25,648 nucleotides of DNA from an uncultured Chloroflexota bacterium (GTDB lineage: Bacteria; Chloroflexota; Dehalococcoidia; UBA3495). The position numbers and the translations under genes were made by a program. Numbering within the stretch: the first letter of the stretch is position 1; each line of letters begins with the position of its first letter. The stretch is taken from NCBI GenBank assembly GCA_913031095.1, contig CAJWGH010000002.1:1-25648 (forward strand), read 5' to 3'. The notes beneath the pieces were generated by a model. That model had not been told where the DNA came from and did no database searches. It saw nothing but the letters and a program-made list of their open reading frames with translations. Below are positions 8,115-16,624 of this stretch, in pieces.

Positions 8115-8152
8115 AAAAAGCCCCGCCCTTCTATCGAAGGGCGGGGCTTTTT
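8115..8152. terminator. strong bidirectional intrinsic terminator
   Basis: A perfect 16-bp stem (8115-8130 with 8137-8152) with a 6-base loop. Five A on the left and five T on the right, followed by CTTTTT, let it work in both directions. It lies between the converging old yellow enzyme and ABC-F genes. Confidence 0.92.
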
Positions 8153-8291
8153 CTTTTTATCTAAGGATGTCGTTCGTCCATGATCTCCTGAAAAATTTGG
8201 CTGTCACTGGCGGTATTTAGCTTCCGCTATCTTGTGCCGCAGGATCCTTGTTCGGATAAACTTTTCCAGAACTAATAAACTAGGAATAGCG

Positions 8292-10163
8292 CTAGGAGTC
8301 CCACTCCTCCAAACTCCGCTCCAGCTCCGCTTGCGTCTGGACGTGCTCTTCGCCCAGGCGGGTCATTTCATCAAAATCTTGGTTCATTGTGGCTTGCTGA
8401 AGTTGGGTTTCTATCTCTTTCAGACGGTCTTCAAGATCCACAATGGCCTGCTCAAAGTCGATTACCGGCGCCGCTGGGTTCCGACGTTTGGGAACATGGG
8501 ATTTGGCTGACCGCGGCCGTATGGCAGGTTTGGGCTTCTCTCTCACCCTAGCTGCGGCCGCCTTTGTCTCTACCGCTTTTTGGGAGTCCGACCACTCCTC
8601 AAACGTCCCTTCGAAGGCTTCCGCTTTGCCATCGGCCATAACCAGCAAAGAATCGGCCAACAGAGAAACTAGATGCCGGTCGTGGGACACCAGCAGGACC
8701 GTACCCGGATAGCCCAACAGGACCTGTTCCAAGGCTTCTCTGCTAGGGATGTCGAAATGGGTTGTTGGCTCGTCCATAACCAACAGATTGGGTTCGGCGA
8801 TTAGCAGACGGGCCAATGCCAGACGGCTCTTCTCTCCACCGCTACAAGCCCCCACTTCTCGGAACACGTCATCACCCTGGAACAGGAATCTAGCCAGATA
8901 GAATCGAGCCTGTTCGAAGGGCATATTCTTAATCTCCAAGAAGGAGTCTAATACTGTGTCCTCATCGACCAGAGCATCCAATCCCTGGCTATAGTAACCG
9001 ACCTTTACGCCCTGACCCATAGCTACGAAGCCTTCCAAAGGCGGGGCCAATCCAAGCACGGTCTTGATGAATGTGGATTTGCCAGTGCCGTTGTCTCCAA
9101 TCACGGCAGTGCGCGAGCCTCTGGCTAATTTCAGGTCGGGTATCTTTAGCAGTTCGGTAGGATCGTCTCCTTCGATATAACCGATCTTTAACTCCTTAGT
9201 GCTCAGGACGACCTGGCCGGTGCGCGCCGCGCCCGCTGTCTTCAACGATATCGATTGGTCTGTGTCAGGGCGGTCGATCCGTTCCAAACGCTGCAGCCGA
9301 GTCTCCCGTCCTTTGGCCTCCCGGGACCTTTGCCCAGCTCTATACCTGTCGATGAACGCCTGTTCTTTGGCGATGAATTCCTGTTGGGCCTCGTATTCTT
9401 TGGCTTGGCGTAAGTCGCGCTCGCCCTTCAATACCCTGTATTTAGAAAAATTGCCAGGGAAGGTATTCATTCGGCCATGGTCGATCTCCCAGATCTGCGT
9501 GGCCATTTCATCAAGGAAATATCGGTCATGGGATACCACAACTACCGCCGGTGCGAAGTGGGTCAGATAGCGTTCTAGCCAGGTAACGCCTTTAAGGTCT
9601 AGATAGTTGGTCGGCTCGTCCAGAACCAACAGGTCAGGGTTCCCCAAGAGAGCTTTGGCCAGTGCGGCTCTGGTTCGTTCGCCGCCGCTGGCTGATGACG
9701 CCGGAGAGTCCAAGGTTTCCGGCCTTAGTCCAAGGCCGTCCATCATACGTTCCGCAGCGCGTTCGTAGTCATATCCACCCAGAGATTCGTACCGTTCCAA
9801 CAATTCCGCGTAGCGGAGTCCCGATTCTTCGGAATCCGATCCTCTCGATGAAGCAACCTCCAACTCCGTCTCCAACGCGATCACTTCTTCGAAGCCGCGC
9901 ATCACTTCTTTCCGGAGGGTACCGTCGATGTCCATCTGTGGGTGCTGAGGCACGTAACCGACCTGGAGGCCGTTGGAGCGAGACACCCGGCCCACGTTGG
10001 CGTCTTGTTCTCCCACTAATACCCTGAGCAGAGACGTTTTGCCGCCACCGTTGGGCCCGACTATACCGATGCGAGCCCGCTCATTGATGTCCAGGTTAAC
10101 GCCTGAAAAAATGATGTCGGCGCCGTAATGGACAGCCAGGTCTGAGGTGGAAACCAGCGGCAT
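8292..10163 (-). CDS. ABC-F family ATP-binding protein
   Basis: A 623-residue soluble protein with two ABC ATPase domains and no membrane segments, the ABC-F arrangement. These proteins bind the ribosomal E site and act in translation or antibiotic protection. Domain 1: Walker A GPNGGGKT (36-43), signature SGGER (159-163), Walker B LLVLDEP (178-184), then TNYLDL. The inter-domain linker (about 240-300) is charged and helical, as expected for the tRNA-contacting arm. Domain 2: Walker A GDNGTGKST (356-364), signature SGGEK (441-445), Walker B LLVMDEP (460-466) followed by TTHFD, where most have TNHLD. The C-terminal part (about 565-620) is a basic stretch followed by a predicted coiled coil. 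The long C-terminus resembles Uup/YfmR-type members more than EttA, but I cannot assign the subfamily. The start at 10163 has only a distant AGGGAG upstream. Confidence 0.95.
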   Translation of the reverse strand: MPLVSTSDLAVHYGADIIFSGVNLDINERARIGIVGPNGGGKTSLLRVLVGEQDANVGRVSRSNGLQVGYVPQHPQMDIDGTLRKEVMRGFEEVIALETELEVASSRGSDSEESGLRYAELLERYESLGGYDYERAAERMMDGLGLRPETLDSPASSASGGERTRAALAKALLGNPDLLVLDEPTNYLDLKGVTWLERYLTHFAPAVVVVSHDRYFLDEMATQIWEIDHGRMNTFPGNFSKYRVLKGERDLRQAKEYEAQQEFIAKEQAFIDRYRAGQRSREAKGRETRLQRLERIDRPDTDQSISLKTAGAARTGQVVLSTKELKIGYIEGDDPTELLKIPDLKLARGSRTAVIGDNGTGKSTFIKTVLGLAPPLEGFVAMGQGVKVGYYSQGLDALVDEDTVLDSFLEIKNMPFEQARFYLARFLFQGDDVFREVGACSGGEKSRLALARLLIAEPNLLVMDEPTTHFDIPSREALEQVLLGYPGTVLLVSHDRHLVSLLADSLLVMADGKAEAFEGTFEEWSDSQKAVETKAAAARVREKPKPAIRPRSAKSHVPKRRNPAAPVIDFEQAIVDLEDRLKEIETQLQQATMNQDFDEMTRLGEEHVQTQAELERSLEEWDS

Positions 10164-10240
10164 AAGGGTGGATGGAACTCCCTAGGAAATTTGGCTGCTT
10201 ACCGAGCCATTACCGGACGGGCATTATTCATATAAGCCAA

Positions 10241-10246
10241 TATAAT
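10241..10246 (+). promoter_or_regulatory. possible -10 box upstream of the deazaflavin reductase
   Basis: A perfect TATAAT in an AT-rich stretch of the 126-base divergent gap. No good -35 box lies at 16-18 bases spacing, so this is a weak call. Confidence 0.3.
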
Positions 10247-10340
10247 ATTAACCGATACACGGCGCGGCGTTAACCTAATAAAGGCATTCTTGAACCCTGG
10301 GAGTTCCCGTTTGACCGACACAAGGCAACCCCGCTTCAAG

Positions 10341-10754
10341 ATGGGAGCCATGTTGAGTAGGCTCCATAGGTTCATCTATGTTTTGCTTAGGGGACGGTTC
10401 GTGTCCCATAGAGGAAACGTTAGATTCCTACTCTTAAGCACGATTGGACGTAAGACTAGGCGGACTTGGACCGTGCCACTTTTATACATCATGGACGGCA
10501 CAAAACCCTGCGTGGTTGCCTCCCGAGGAGGGCACCACAAGGCACCCGACTGGCTTCTAAACATCAAGGCCGAAAGCAGGGTGCGAATTCAGATCGGACC
10601 TGTTAGCTGGGACGGTATGGCCGAGATAGCCACTGAGGAAGAACGAGAGAAGTTGTGGCCAGTATTCATCGAGAGCTACGGAGGTTACGCAAGCTATCAA
10701 GCTCGGACGACCCGCCAATTTCCCATCGTTATAATCACGCTATGCGAGGACTGA
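10341..10754 (+). CDS. deazaflavin (F420)-dependent nitroreductase family protein
   Basis: A small beta-barrel protein of the Ddn-like deazaflavin-dependent nitroreductase family, whose characterised members use reduced coenzyme F420. The family core is easy to see: LSTIGRKTRRTWTVPLLYI, then CVVASRGGHHKAPDWLLNIK, where the GRK-R-TPL strand and the K-P-W-N-L segment are the usual signatures. The frame stays open to a TTG at 10290 (154 residues). Family members normally begin shortly before the first helix, so the ATG at 10341 (137 residues) or the one at 10350, which has GGGAG just before it, is more likely. It is divergent from the ABC-F gene and 78 bases ahead of a VOC gene. If correct, the host should make F420, which would also matter for the LLM-type monooxygenases in this window. 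Confidence 0.8.
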   Translation: MGAMLSRLHRFIYVLLRGRFVSHRGNVRFLLLSTIGRKTRRTWTVPLLYIMDGTKPCVVASRGGHHKAPDWLLNIKAESRVRIQIGPVSWDGMAEIATEEEREKLWPVFIESYGGYASYQARTTRQFPIVIITLCED

Positions 10755-10832
10755 TCCCCATGTTCGGTTTCCCGTTAAGGATGTATACTTGTCCCAGATT
10801 TTAGGAACCTCAACAGTAGGCAGGAGGGACCC

Positions 10833-11276
10833 ATGGCTACAAAAACGCAGGGTAAGACTTCGGTGCAATCACAACCCCTAGTCAAGATTACGGAGATGGA
10901 CCACATCGTCCTTCGGAACAAGGATGTGGAAGAATCTCTCCGGTTCTACACCGAAGTGCTGGGCCTAGAGGCAGAGCGAGTCGACAAGTGGCGAGCCGGC
11001 GAGATTCGGTTCCCGTCTGCCAGGATCAATGCAGACACAATCATAGATTTCTTTGGCTCGGATCAAGAGCCTATCGGCAAAGAGGGCATCAAGAACCAAG
11101 ACCACTTCTGTATGGTCATCGAGCCCATCGACATGGAAGAACTAAAGGTTAAATTCGAGGCCATGGGAGTGGCGATTCAGGCTGGTCCTGGAAAGCGATG
11201 GGGCTCCCATGGAGATGGAATCTCCCTTTATATATATGATCCGGACGACAACGTCGTGGAGCTCCGCCACTACTAG
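10833..11276 (+). CDS. VOC (glyoxalase/extradiol dioxygenase-like) protein
   Basis: A 147-residue vicinal-oxygen-chelate fold protein with two beta-alpha-beta-beta-beta units. Family members bind a divalent metal and act as dioxygenases, isomerases, glyoxalases or resistance proteins. The metal ligands are visible: H24 in MDHIVLRNKD, H91 in QDHFCMVIE and E143 in NVVELRHY. The RFYTEVLGLE segment (37-46) is the first-domain helix. A charged N-terminal extension of about 15 residues precedes the fold. The ribosome site AGGAGGGA is strong and settles the ATG at 10833. A perfect terminator follows 39 bases after the stop, so the transcript ends here. Its proximity to the F420-family reductase suggests co-transcription from upstream. 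The substrate is unknown. Confidence 0.88.
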   Translation: MATKTQGKTSVQSQPLVKITEMDHIVLRNKDVEESLRFYTEVLGLEAERVDKWRAGEIRFPSARINADTIIDFFGSDQEPIGKEGIKNQDHFCMVIEPIDMEELKVKFEAMGVAIQAGPGKRWGSHGDGISLYIYDPDDNVVELRHY

Positions 11277-11314
11277 GGTCGTTGGACCTGTACCTGAGTA
11301 CCTCTGCATCTATC

Positions 11315-11347
11315 GAAGTGGCCGACCTGCATGAGGTTGGCCACTTC
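11315..11347 (+). terminator. terminator after the VOC gene
   Basis: A 14-bp stem (11315-11328 with 11334-11347), of which the outer nine pairs are perfect, has a 5-base loop GCATG and is followed by TCTATT. The loop contains the ATG that gives the longest reading frame of the next gene, which argues against that start. Confidence 0.72.
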
Positions 11348-11369
11348 TCTATTGCGTAAGCGTTACAGA

Positions 11370-12074
11370 ATGAGCCAAGACTGGGCCATCCCAGACTACA
11401 GTATCCGTGTGAGCAAGCGGGCTAGGCGGGTGACCATCAAAGTCTCGTCAGGGGCAGGACTTGAGGTTGTCATCCCAGTTAGGTTCAAGCGGTCTGAGAT
11501 TCGGAAGATACTCCAGTCGAAGGCCGACTGGATCAGAAAGAGCCTTGAAAAAACCCGACCTGTCGAAAGACTGAAACGCCCCGATACGGTCCATCTTGGT
11601 ATGCTGGGCGAGACTTGGTCGGTCCAGTATTTCCCTTCCGATAATCAACGTGTAAAGGTATCAGAGCTAGCCGAGAGTTTACTCTTGTGTTCCGGCCCGG
11701 TTGATGACCCCGTGACAGTGGCTGTCGCGTTGAATCAGTGGATCCAGAAGCGGGCGAAAGCCGTGCTGGTGCCGTGGCTGAACCAGCTAAGCCTAGAACT
11801 CTCTCTGCCCTTCAGTCGAGTGTCTGTGAGGCGTCAGAGGACCAAATGGGGCAGCTGCTCCGCCAAGAAATCCATCAGCTTGAACCGGAACCTGCTATTT
11901 CTCGAAGAGCCGCTGGCGAGATATGTGTTGGTTCACGAACTATGCCATGGTAGCAGACTAGACCATTCCGATAGATTCTGGAGTCTATTGGAGACCTTTG
12001 AGCCCAACGCTCGCGAGACGGCCGTTAAAGTCAGAGATGCCTCTGTGTTGGTGCCCAGATGGGCGCAGGTCTAG
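11370..12074 (+). CDS. YgjP-like zinc metallopeptidase domain protein (DUF45)
   Basis: Predicted zinc metallopeptidase of the YgjP/DUF45 family (234 residues from this start). The gluzincin-type motif is H-E-L-C-H at residues 189-193, with a third ligand candidate H199 in RLDHSDRFW. The preceding RRQRTKWGSCSAKKSISLN is the diagnostic YgjP segment. The N-terminal half (YSIRVSKRARRVTIKVS, then IPVRFKRSEIRKIL) is the usual antiparallel sheet domain. The ATG at 11331 also opens this frame, but it lies in the loop of a terminator hairpin, so the ATG at 11370 is preferred. Neither start has a clear ribosome site. The gene stands alone between a terminator and the converging MFS gene. Function in the family is poorly known; a link to restriction systems or protein quality control is only a guess. 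Confidence 0.87.
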   Translation: MSQDWAIPDYSIRVSKRARRVTIKVSSGAGLEVVIPVRFKRSEIRKILQSKADWIRKSLEKTRPVERLKRPDTVHLGMLGETWSVQYFPSDNQRVKVSELAESLLLCSGPVDDPVTVAVALNQWIQKRAKAVLVPWLNQLSLELSLPFSRVSVRRQRTKWGSCSAKKSISLNRNLLFLEEPLARYVLVHELCHGSRLDHSDRFWSLLETFEPNARETAVKVRDASVLVPRWAQV

Positions 12075-12175
12075 CTTCGGACCTGAAAGGTTGTCGGTTA
12101 ACATGATTCCTCACGCGAACGTTTTACGCTTCCCTAGAAAGGCGGAATACGGGATCTATTCTTCTCTCAGTTTGC

Positions 12176-13450
12176 CTAGAATCGCCGGAGTTTGGGCGCT
12201 GCTAGGGCTAAAGCGAACATCATTGATATTCCGAGTATCCCAGATAAGACCGCGGTGGTTGGCGCGCCGAGCATCCCGGCTACGGCTCCCGCTGCCAGGC
12301 TGCCAAAGGCATGGGCATAGATGGCCAACGTCCTCAAGCCCATTAAGCGGCCTCTAAACTCGGGCAGGCCTGTTTTCATCAGCACTGTGAGGACTAACAC
12401 AAGACTAGAAGAGAACAACACTCCGGTAACCACCAGGATGCCAACCGACAGGTAGAAGTTGGTGGAAGCAGCGAACACGATCATGGTGGAATGCCAGCCA
12501 CATACCACCAGAATACAGAGCATTCCCGTATGCTTCAGATTTGGCATCACCGCCCAGAACATAGAGCCTATCAACCCTCCGATTCCGAACGAAGATATGA
12601 GGATACCTAACCCCACAGAGTCGCGGTCCAACACATCTCTGGTAAATATGGGGACCAATGTTGTATGGAATGAGAAGCCAGTGATGTTAAATATCACCGC
12701 AATAAGAAGAGCCGACCAGAGCAATTGTTCGCCTTTGACGTATCTCAACCCCTCAGCAACCAAAGCGAACACTGACTCCCTCTTTTGACTTTCACTCACC
12801 CGCGTGTAACCCATAGCAAGCGTTGCCAACCCACTGGTGATATATAGCGAGGCCACCAGCACATATGCGCCTTCCGGACCGAACCGGTCGAACAAGACCC
12901 CGCCGATGATGGGTCCACCGACCAGCGCGATATTCGAACCCGCGTTAATAAGAGCAACCGCATTGGATATGCGTGGCGGCTCAACACTATCCACCGCGAG
13001 AGATTGGGCCGTGGGCATCTGAAAGATACGAGCCAACCCAGCGACCAACGTAATCATGAAGATGTGCCAGACCTCGATGAGACCAGTGACAATCAACACC
13101 AGCATAACCAACGCGAGAGTCGCCAATACCGACTGAATGATGACCATCAATATGCGCCGCGGAACTATGTCGGCGGTGGCTCCTGCAAACAAAGCCAGGA
13201 AGTTGAATCCCAGCCGGGCAGAAGCAGTGAGGCCAACCAGGAACGGTGAGTCGGTCAAATTCAACACATACCAAACAACCACCACCGTTTCCATCTGGGA
13301 CGCCATCTGAGAGGTAGTGATAGCAGACCAGATGAGACCAAAATTGCGCTCATGGAGTATGGAGATGGGTCCGGCAGCCCGACCCAGATTTGTAGCAAAA
13401 TTCAATTTCACAAGTAGATGAAGAGGTGACACGACCGAAACCGGACTCAA
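12176..13450 (-). CDS. MFS transporter (drug/enterobactin exporter-like)
   Basis: A 424-residue membrane protein of the major facilitator superfamily, of the MFS_3/EntS-like drug-exporter type. About 11-12 hydrophobic segments can be counted between residue 37 and 420. The first is FGLIWSAITTSQMASQ. The loop after helix 2 carries GATADIVPRRILM (the family's G-x-x-a-D-x-x-x-R-R motif). The second half begins near FALVAEGLRYVKGEQ with the repeat pattern in AVIFNITGF. The longest frame starts at a TTG (13450) without a good ribosome site. GTG codons at 13432 and 13411 are alternatives that do not affect the helices. It is the last gene of a - strand series, 254 bases after the LLM gene; that gap shows no gene, only a weak hairpin near 13678-13696. 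The exported compound is unknown. Confidence 0.88.
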   Translation of the reverse strand: MSPVSVVSPLHLLVKLNFATNLGRAAGPISILHERNFGLIWSAITTSQMASQMETVVVVWYVLNLTDSPFLVGLTASARLGFNFLALFAGATADIVPRRILMVIIQSVLATLALVMLVLIVTGLIEVWHIFMITLVAGLARIFQMPTAQSLAVDSVEPPRISNAVALINAGSNIALVGGPIIGGVLFDRFGPEGAYVLVASLYITSGLATLAMGYTRVSESQKRESVFALVAEGLRYVKGEQLLWSALLIAVIFNITGFSFHTTLVPIFTRDVLDRDSVGLGILISSFGIGGLIGSMFWAVMPNLKHTGMLCILVVCGWHSTMIVFAASTNFYLSVGILVVTGVLFSSSLVLVLTVLMKTGLPEFRGRLMGLRTLAIYAHAFGSLAAGAVAGMLGAPTTAVLSGILGISMMFALALAAPKLRRF

Positions 13451-13704
13451 AGATAGTAGCGCCCCAGCAATGGACTGTCTATCAAACCGGCCTTACCGAA
13501 CGCACAAAACCCATGCTCTATTGTAATCAACGAGACATTGGCGTTTTTTTCTTACCCATCGAGATGGAGTTAGTTTCTTGCCGTCGTAATACTGTTAGTC
13601 AGGTCGGTTTCGTCGATTGCCCGGGTTATGCAATAACCAACGAGGTTATCTGGATTCCAGTTTTCACCAGGATAGCGGTTGGGGTGAGAACCCAACTCAA
13701 AGAA

Positions 13705-14757
13705 TTACTCCGGGCTCGGCATGACCTCGTCAACGAAATATCTCATGGTCCGTATGGCCTTTTCGTGCGAGATGTTTCCCCAGGCAAAGACGCCGATAAA
13801 ATAGTTAATGCCTGATACCTCTATCGCCCGCCACACCTGCTCCCTAACCGACTGGGGAGAGCCCACAATGATCTTTTCATCGGCCAGCATCGTATCGTAA
13901 TCGTACAAGTATTTCAGGTTATCTGACTCGCCAATCTTCCAAAGGTAGTTGATGTTGTCACACCATCTTTGCCAGGCGCTGCGGGCCTCGACTTTGGCCT
14001 CGGTATCAGTTGGCGCGATGAAAATATGACGAGTCTGCCCTTGTTTGGGGTCCGCAATGCCACTGTTTATCCTGCCCAAATCGCCCTTGTGCTTCTCCCA
14101 TTCTTGTTTATACAGATCGAAGTGCTTCTTGGTAGCAGCGTTTGTGTCGAAAATGTGGCTGGTGTGTATACCGTTCCGGGCCATCCAGGGTACCGTTTCT
14201 AAGTTGCCGCTGGCGTACCAAATGGGAGGGTGTGGCCGCTGGTAGGGTCGCACCCAGAACTTGATGTCCTTGTAGTTGTAGTACTGGCCTTGGTGGTTTA
14301 GCGTTTCGTTATTCAATCCCTTCAATAGCACAAACAGAGCTTCGTCAAAGATGGCACGCCCCTCACTCGAGTCTACTCCGAACCTGTCCACCTCAAATGG
14401 GACAATTCCCCGCCCTACTCCCAACTCCAAGCGACCGTTGCTCAGATGGTCTAACATGCAGACCTCTTGTATCAGGCGCAAAGGATTGTAAAGCGGGAGC
14501 AGATAAACCAGCGGGCCCAGTCGTATTCTTGAGGTACGCTGAGCCACGGCCGATAGGTACATTCCTGGAGATGGGGCCACACTCAGAGGCGTGGTGTGAT
14601 GTTCCGCCACGTGATAAGCATAAAAGTCCTGCTGGTCGGCGTACTCCAACAGCTTCAGCCGATCTTCAAATATCTGGGATGGCGAGTTTTCGTCCCATTC
14701 CACCCAGTCGAAAATGCCCCAATTTATCTTTCTGCCGTTCGTGGTCTGGCTGGCCAT
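13705..14757 (-). CDS. LLM class flavin-dependent oxidoreductase (luciferase-like monooxygenase)
   Basis: A 350-residue bacterial-luciferase-like TIM-barrel enzyme, using FMNH2 or F420H2. Typical landmarks: YAYHVAEHHTTP (46-57), TSRIRLGPLVYLLPLYNPLR, then MLDHLSNGRLELGVGRG (about 101-117), and a C-terminal IVGSPQSVREQV segment. Length is standard. A GGAGGGGAG ribosome site supports the ATG at 14757. It is preceded by a VOC gene with a 27-base gap, and both appear to be driven by the promoter at 15274-15302. Family members cleave C-S, C-N or C-P bonds or carry out oxygenations of dissolved organic compounds. FMN and F420 use cannot be separated by eye. A second, only distantly similar LLM gene lies at 23941-25047. 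Confidence 0.93.
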   Translation of the reverse strand: MASQTTNGRKINWGIFDWVEWDENSPSQIFEDRLKLLEYADQQDFYAYHVAEHHTTPLSVAPSPGMYLSAVAQRTSRIRLGPLVYLLPLYNPLRLIQEVCMLDHLSNGRLELGVGRGIVPFEVDRFGVDSSEGRAIFDEALFVLLKGLNNETLNHQGQYYNYKDIKFWVRPYQRPHPPIWYASGNLETVPWMARNGIHTSHIFDTNAATKKHFDLYKQEWEKHKGDLGRINSGIADPKQGQTRHIFIAPTDTEAKVEARSAWQRWCDNINYLWKIGESDNLKYLYDYDTMLADEKIIVGSPQSVREQVWRAIEVSGINYFIGVFAWGNISHEKAIRTMRYFVDEVMPSPE

Positions 14758-14784
14758 GAAACTCCCCTCCGGCAGGAGTCTGAC

Positions 14785-15234
14785 TTATGACTCGATGCCG
14801 CTGTCGAACTGGACCAGTATCCCGTCAGGATCAAAGGCGAAGAAGGTGCGGATATTCCCGTTCTCATCGGCGAAGGCCTCAATTCCTCCAGCGACCTCTA
14901 CGCCATTGGCGATAAGATGATCGGCCAATCCCCTGACGTCTTTGACCGTAAACGACACATGGCTGACGCCAACCTGGTCCAGTTTTATGCTGTCGCCGTC
15001 AGGTTGGTCTCCCGGATGGCTAGTCATAACAAAGAATTGAGGTTGTCCCCAGTCCAGGTATACGGTACGGCGATTGTTGCGCTTGTGCTTGTAGGTGTGG
15101 GTGAGCCCTCCGGTACTAGTGTCTTGCATGAAGTCCTTGGTAACTTCCATGCCAAGGATGTCCCGATAGAAGGCCAGAGCTTTGTCCATGTCTCTGACGC
15201 AAACAGCTATATGAGAGATTCCTGTAGATTCCAT
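14785..15234 (-). CDS. VOC family protein, first gene of the VOC-LLM operon
   Basis: A 149-residue VOC-fold protein. Likely metal ligands are H8 in GISHIAVCV and H92 in GVSHVSFTV. At the place where the last ligand is normally Glu (DPDGN-x-[IV]-E) this protein reads DPDGILVQFDSG with Gln142, so metal binding may be altered. AFYRDILGMEV (21-31) and DHLIANGVEV (105-114) are the two helix-strand units. The start follows AAAGGTGAAG. It is the promoter-proximal partner of the LLM monooxygenase 27 bases downstream. It could supply a ring-cleavage or isomerase step before or after the flavin oxygenation, or bind the product. Substrate unknown. Confidence 0.88.
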   Translation of the reverse strand: MESTGISHIAVCVRDMDKALAFYRDILGMEVTKDFMQDTSTGGLTHTYKHKRNNRRTVYLDWGQPQFFVMTSHPGDQPDGDSIKLDQVGVSHVSFTVKDVRGLADHLIANGVEVAGGIEAFADENGNIRTFFAFDPDGILVQFDSGIES

Positions 15235-15273
15235 ATCTTCACCTTTTAGATCGAGAGTTTTTTGCAGGCGCCA

Positions 15274-15302
15274 ATCCTATTCCGGCTCCTAAGATTTGTC
15301 AA
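15274..15302 (-). promoter_or_regulatory. sigma-70-type promoter of the VOC-LLM operon
   Basis: On the - strand, a perfect TTGACA (15297-15302), a 17-base spacer and TAGGAT (15274-15279, four of six matches). The predicted start near 15267 gives a leader of about 30 bases to the ATG at 15234. Confidence 0.65.
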
Positions 15303-15316
15303 AACCGCGCAGACGG

Positions 15317-16297
15317 TCAATCAAGGAACCCGGAATATTTACGCCACTTGAAGTAATCTGCCAATCCTTCTTTCAGTTCGAACTTAGGAGTCCATCCCAG
15401 ATCTTCAAATAATCGGTGGCCTGAGAGGGGGCCGCGAGAATAACCCTCTCCAACAGAATCGGCTGGACGCAATGGAGGAACTTCGAACACCGTCTCCGGA
15501 GACAACTCGACCACGGCATCCAATATCTGTTGATAGGTCACCCAGATTCCGGTGGTGATGTTGTATAAGTTGTGAGGCAGCGAAGTCGCGTCCAGCACCG
15601 TACGGATGCCGTTGGCGATATCTGATATGTAGATGTAGTCCCGGCCTCCCGCCAGATCTTGCGGGCTGATGGTCGTTCCTCGCACCGCTCGCCCAATCCA
15701 ATCATAAAACACCGACATCACAGCGCGATGTCCGGTGACCCGCTCCATAGGACCGTAAGGGGTGCTCAGGCGAACACTGACAGTGGACAGTCCATGCAAT
15801 TCCCCGTAACGGCGTGTAATCATCTCGCTGGAGAATTTGGTGATACCGTAAAGGTTGTCTGGAGCGGGAGGAGTCTCTTCGTTCAACGTCTGGTCGCTAG
15901 GAAGTGCAGTCCCATAAGCTGCGCCGGAACTGACATAAACGAAACGCGTTACTTTCTGCGTCCTGGCTAACTCCAGCAGGTTGGCAGTTCCTTCCAAGTT
16001 GATGGCGATGACGTCTCGGCTTCGTTCGATCTCCAAGGCAGTCCGGTTCACAGTGTAGACCGCCGCGTGGACGATCTTGTCAATCTGATGCCCTTGACCC
16101 AACAGTTGAATCGAAGCCGAATCGACGATGTCACCTTGAATAAAAGTGATTTTCGATGCCGCTTCTCCTATGAATTGCTGTAGGAGTTGGTCTGGCCCGT
16201 TGATGTCAAAGCTGACAACATCGTGGCCGTTATTTGCCAGGTCCTTAACTATGTTCGCCCCTACAAATCCAGTGCCTCCAGTGACGAGTGTCGCCAT
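15317..16297 (-). CDS. NAD-dependent epimerase/dehydratase (extended SDR)
   Basis: A 326-residue extended SDR of the sugar-nucleotide epimerase/dehydratase type. The NAD-binding motif TGGTGFVG is at 6-13 and the acidic D31 follows beta-2 (VSFDIN). VHAAVYT at about 76-82 and the catalytic set Ser123/124 (YVSSGAAYG) with Y150-x-x-x-K154 (YGITK) are intact. The C-terminal third (RDYIYISDIANGIRTVLDA) is the usual substrate-binding domain. GGAGG upstream settles the ATG at 16297, with its own promoter at 16329-16357. Enzymes of this type act on UDP/GDP-sugars in surface polysaccharide or secondary pathways, but stand-alone members in catabolic clusters also act on 3-hydroxyacids and lactones. No glycosyltransferase is nearby, so the sugar-nucleotide role is uncertain here. 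Confidence 0.9.
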   Translation of the reverse strand: MATLVTGGTGFVGANIVKDLANNGHDVVSFDINGPDQLLQQFIGEAASKITFIQGDIVDSASIQLLGQGHQIDKIVHAAVYTVNRTALEIERSRDVIAINLEGTANLLELARTQKVTRFVYVSSGAAYGTALPSDQTLNEETPPAPDNLYGITKFSSEMITRRYGELHGLSTVSVRLSTPYGPMERVTGHRAVMSVFYDWIGRAVRGTTISPQDLAGGRDYIYISDIANGIRTVLDATSLPHNLYNITTGIWVTYQQILDAVVELSPETVFEVPPLRPADSVGEGYSRGPLSGHRLFEDLGWTPKFELKEGLADYFKWRKYSGFLD

Positions 16298-16624
16298 GTC
16301 CTGCCTCCAAGATCAGTTTCAGGATGCAACTATGGTCGGACGGTAACAACTAGTCAATCATAAATAGCGGCCATCCTACCATTGGTCGGCGCATCAAGGC
16401 CGCACAGCCGCGTATAATGCAAGCGTCTCGATACTCCTAGAATGCAAGTCGGACACTAACCATAACTGCCACACCATAACTTTCGAATCGGAAAGGTTTA
16501 GACTCGGTTGCCAGTGGCCGTGAGAGTTCAATGGCCATAACCATGGTATTTTCCTTGCAAGAAATTCGGCGTCTGCGCCATACGGGACGCCTCTGGACCA
16601 AACCTGAAAGGGACCTAACCCGAC
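16298..16624. other. divergent intergenic region (epimerase / enolase-superfamily gene)
   Basis: A 327-base gap without a supported gene. It holds the - strand promoter of the epimerase (listed separately). On the + side I see only a weak GAAAGGGA ribosome site about 10 bases before the ATG at 16625 and no convincing -35/-10 pair. Confidence 0.4.
16329..16357 (-). promoter_or_regulatory. promoter of the epimerase gene
   Basis: On the - strand, TTGACT (16352-16357), a 17-base spacer and CATAGT (16329-16334): five and four of six matches. The leader to the ATG at 16297 would be about 25 bases. Confidence 0.5.
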
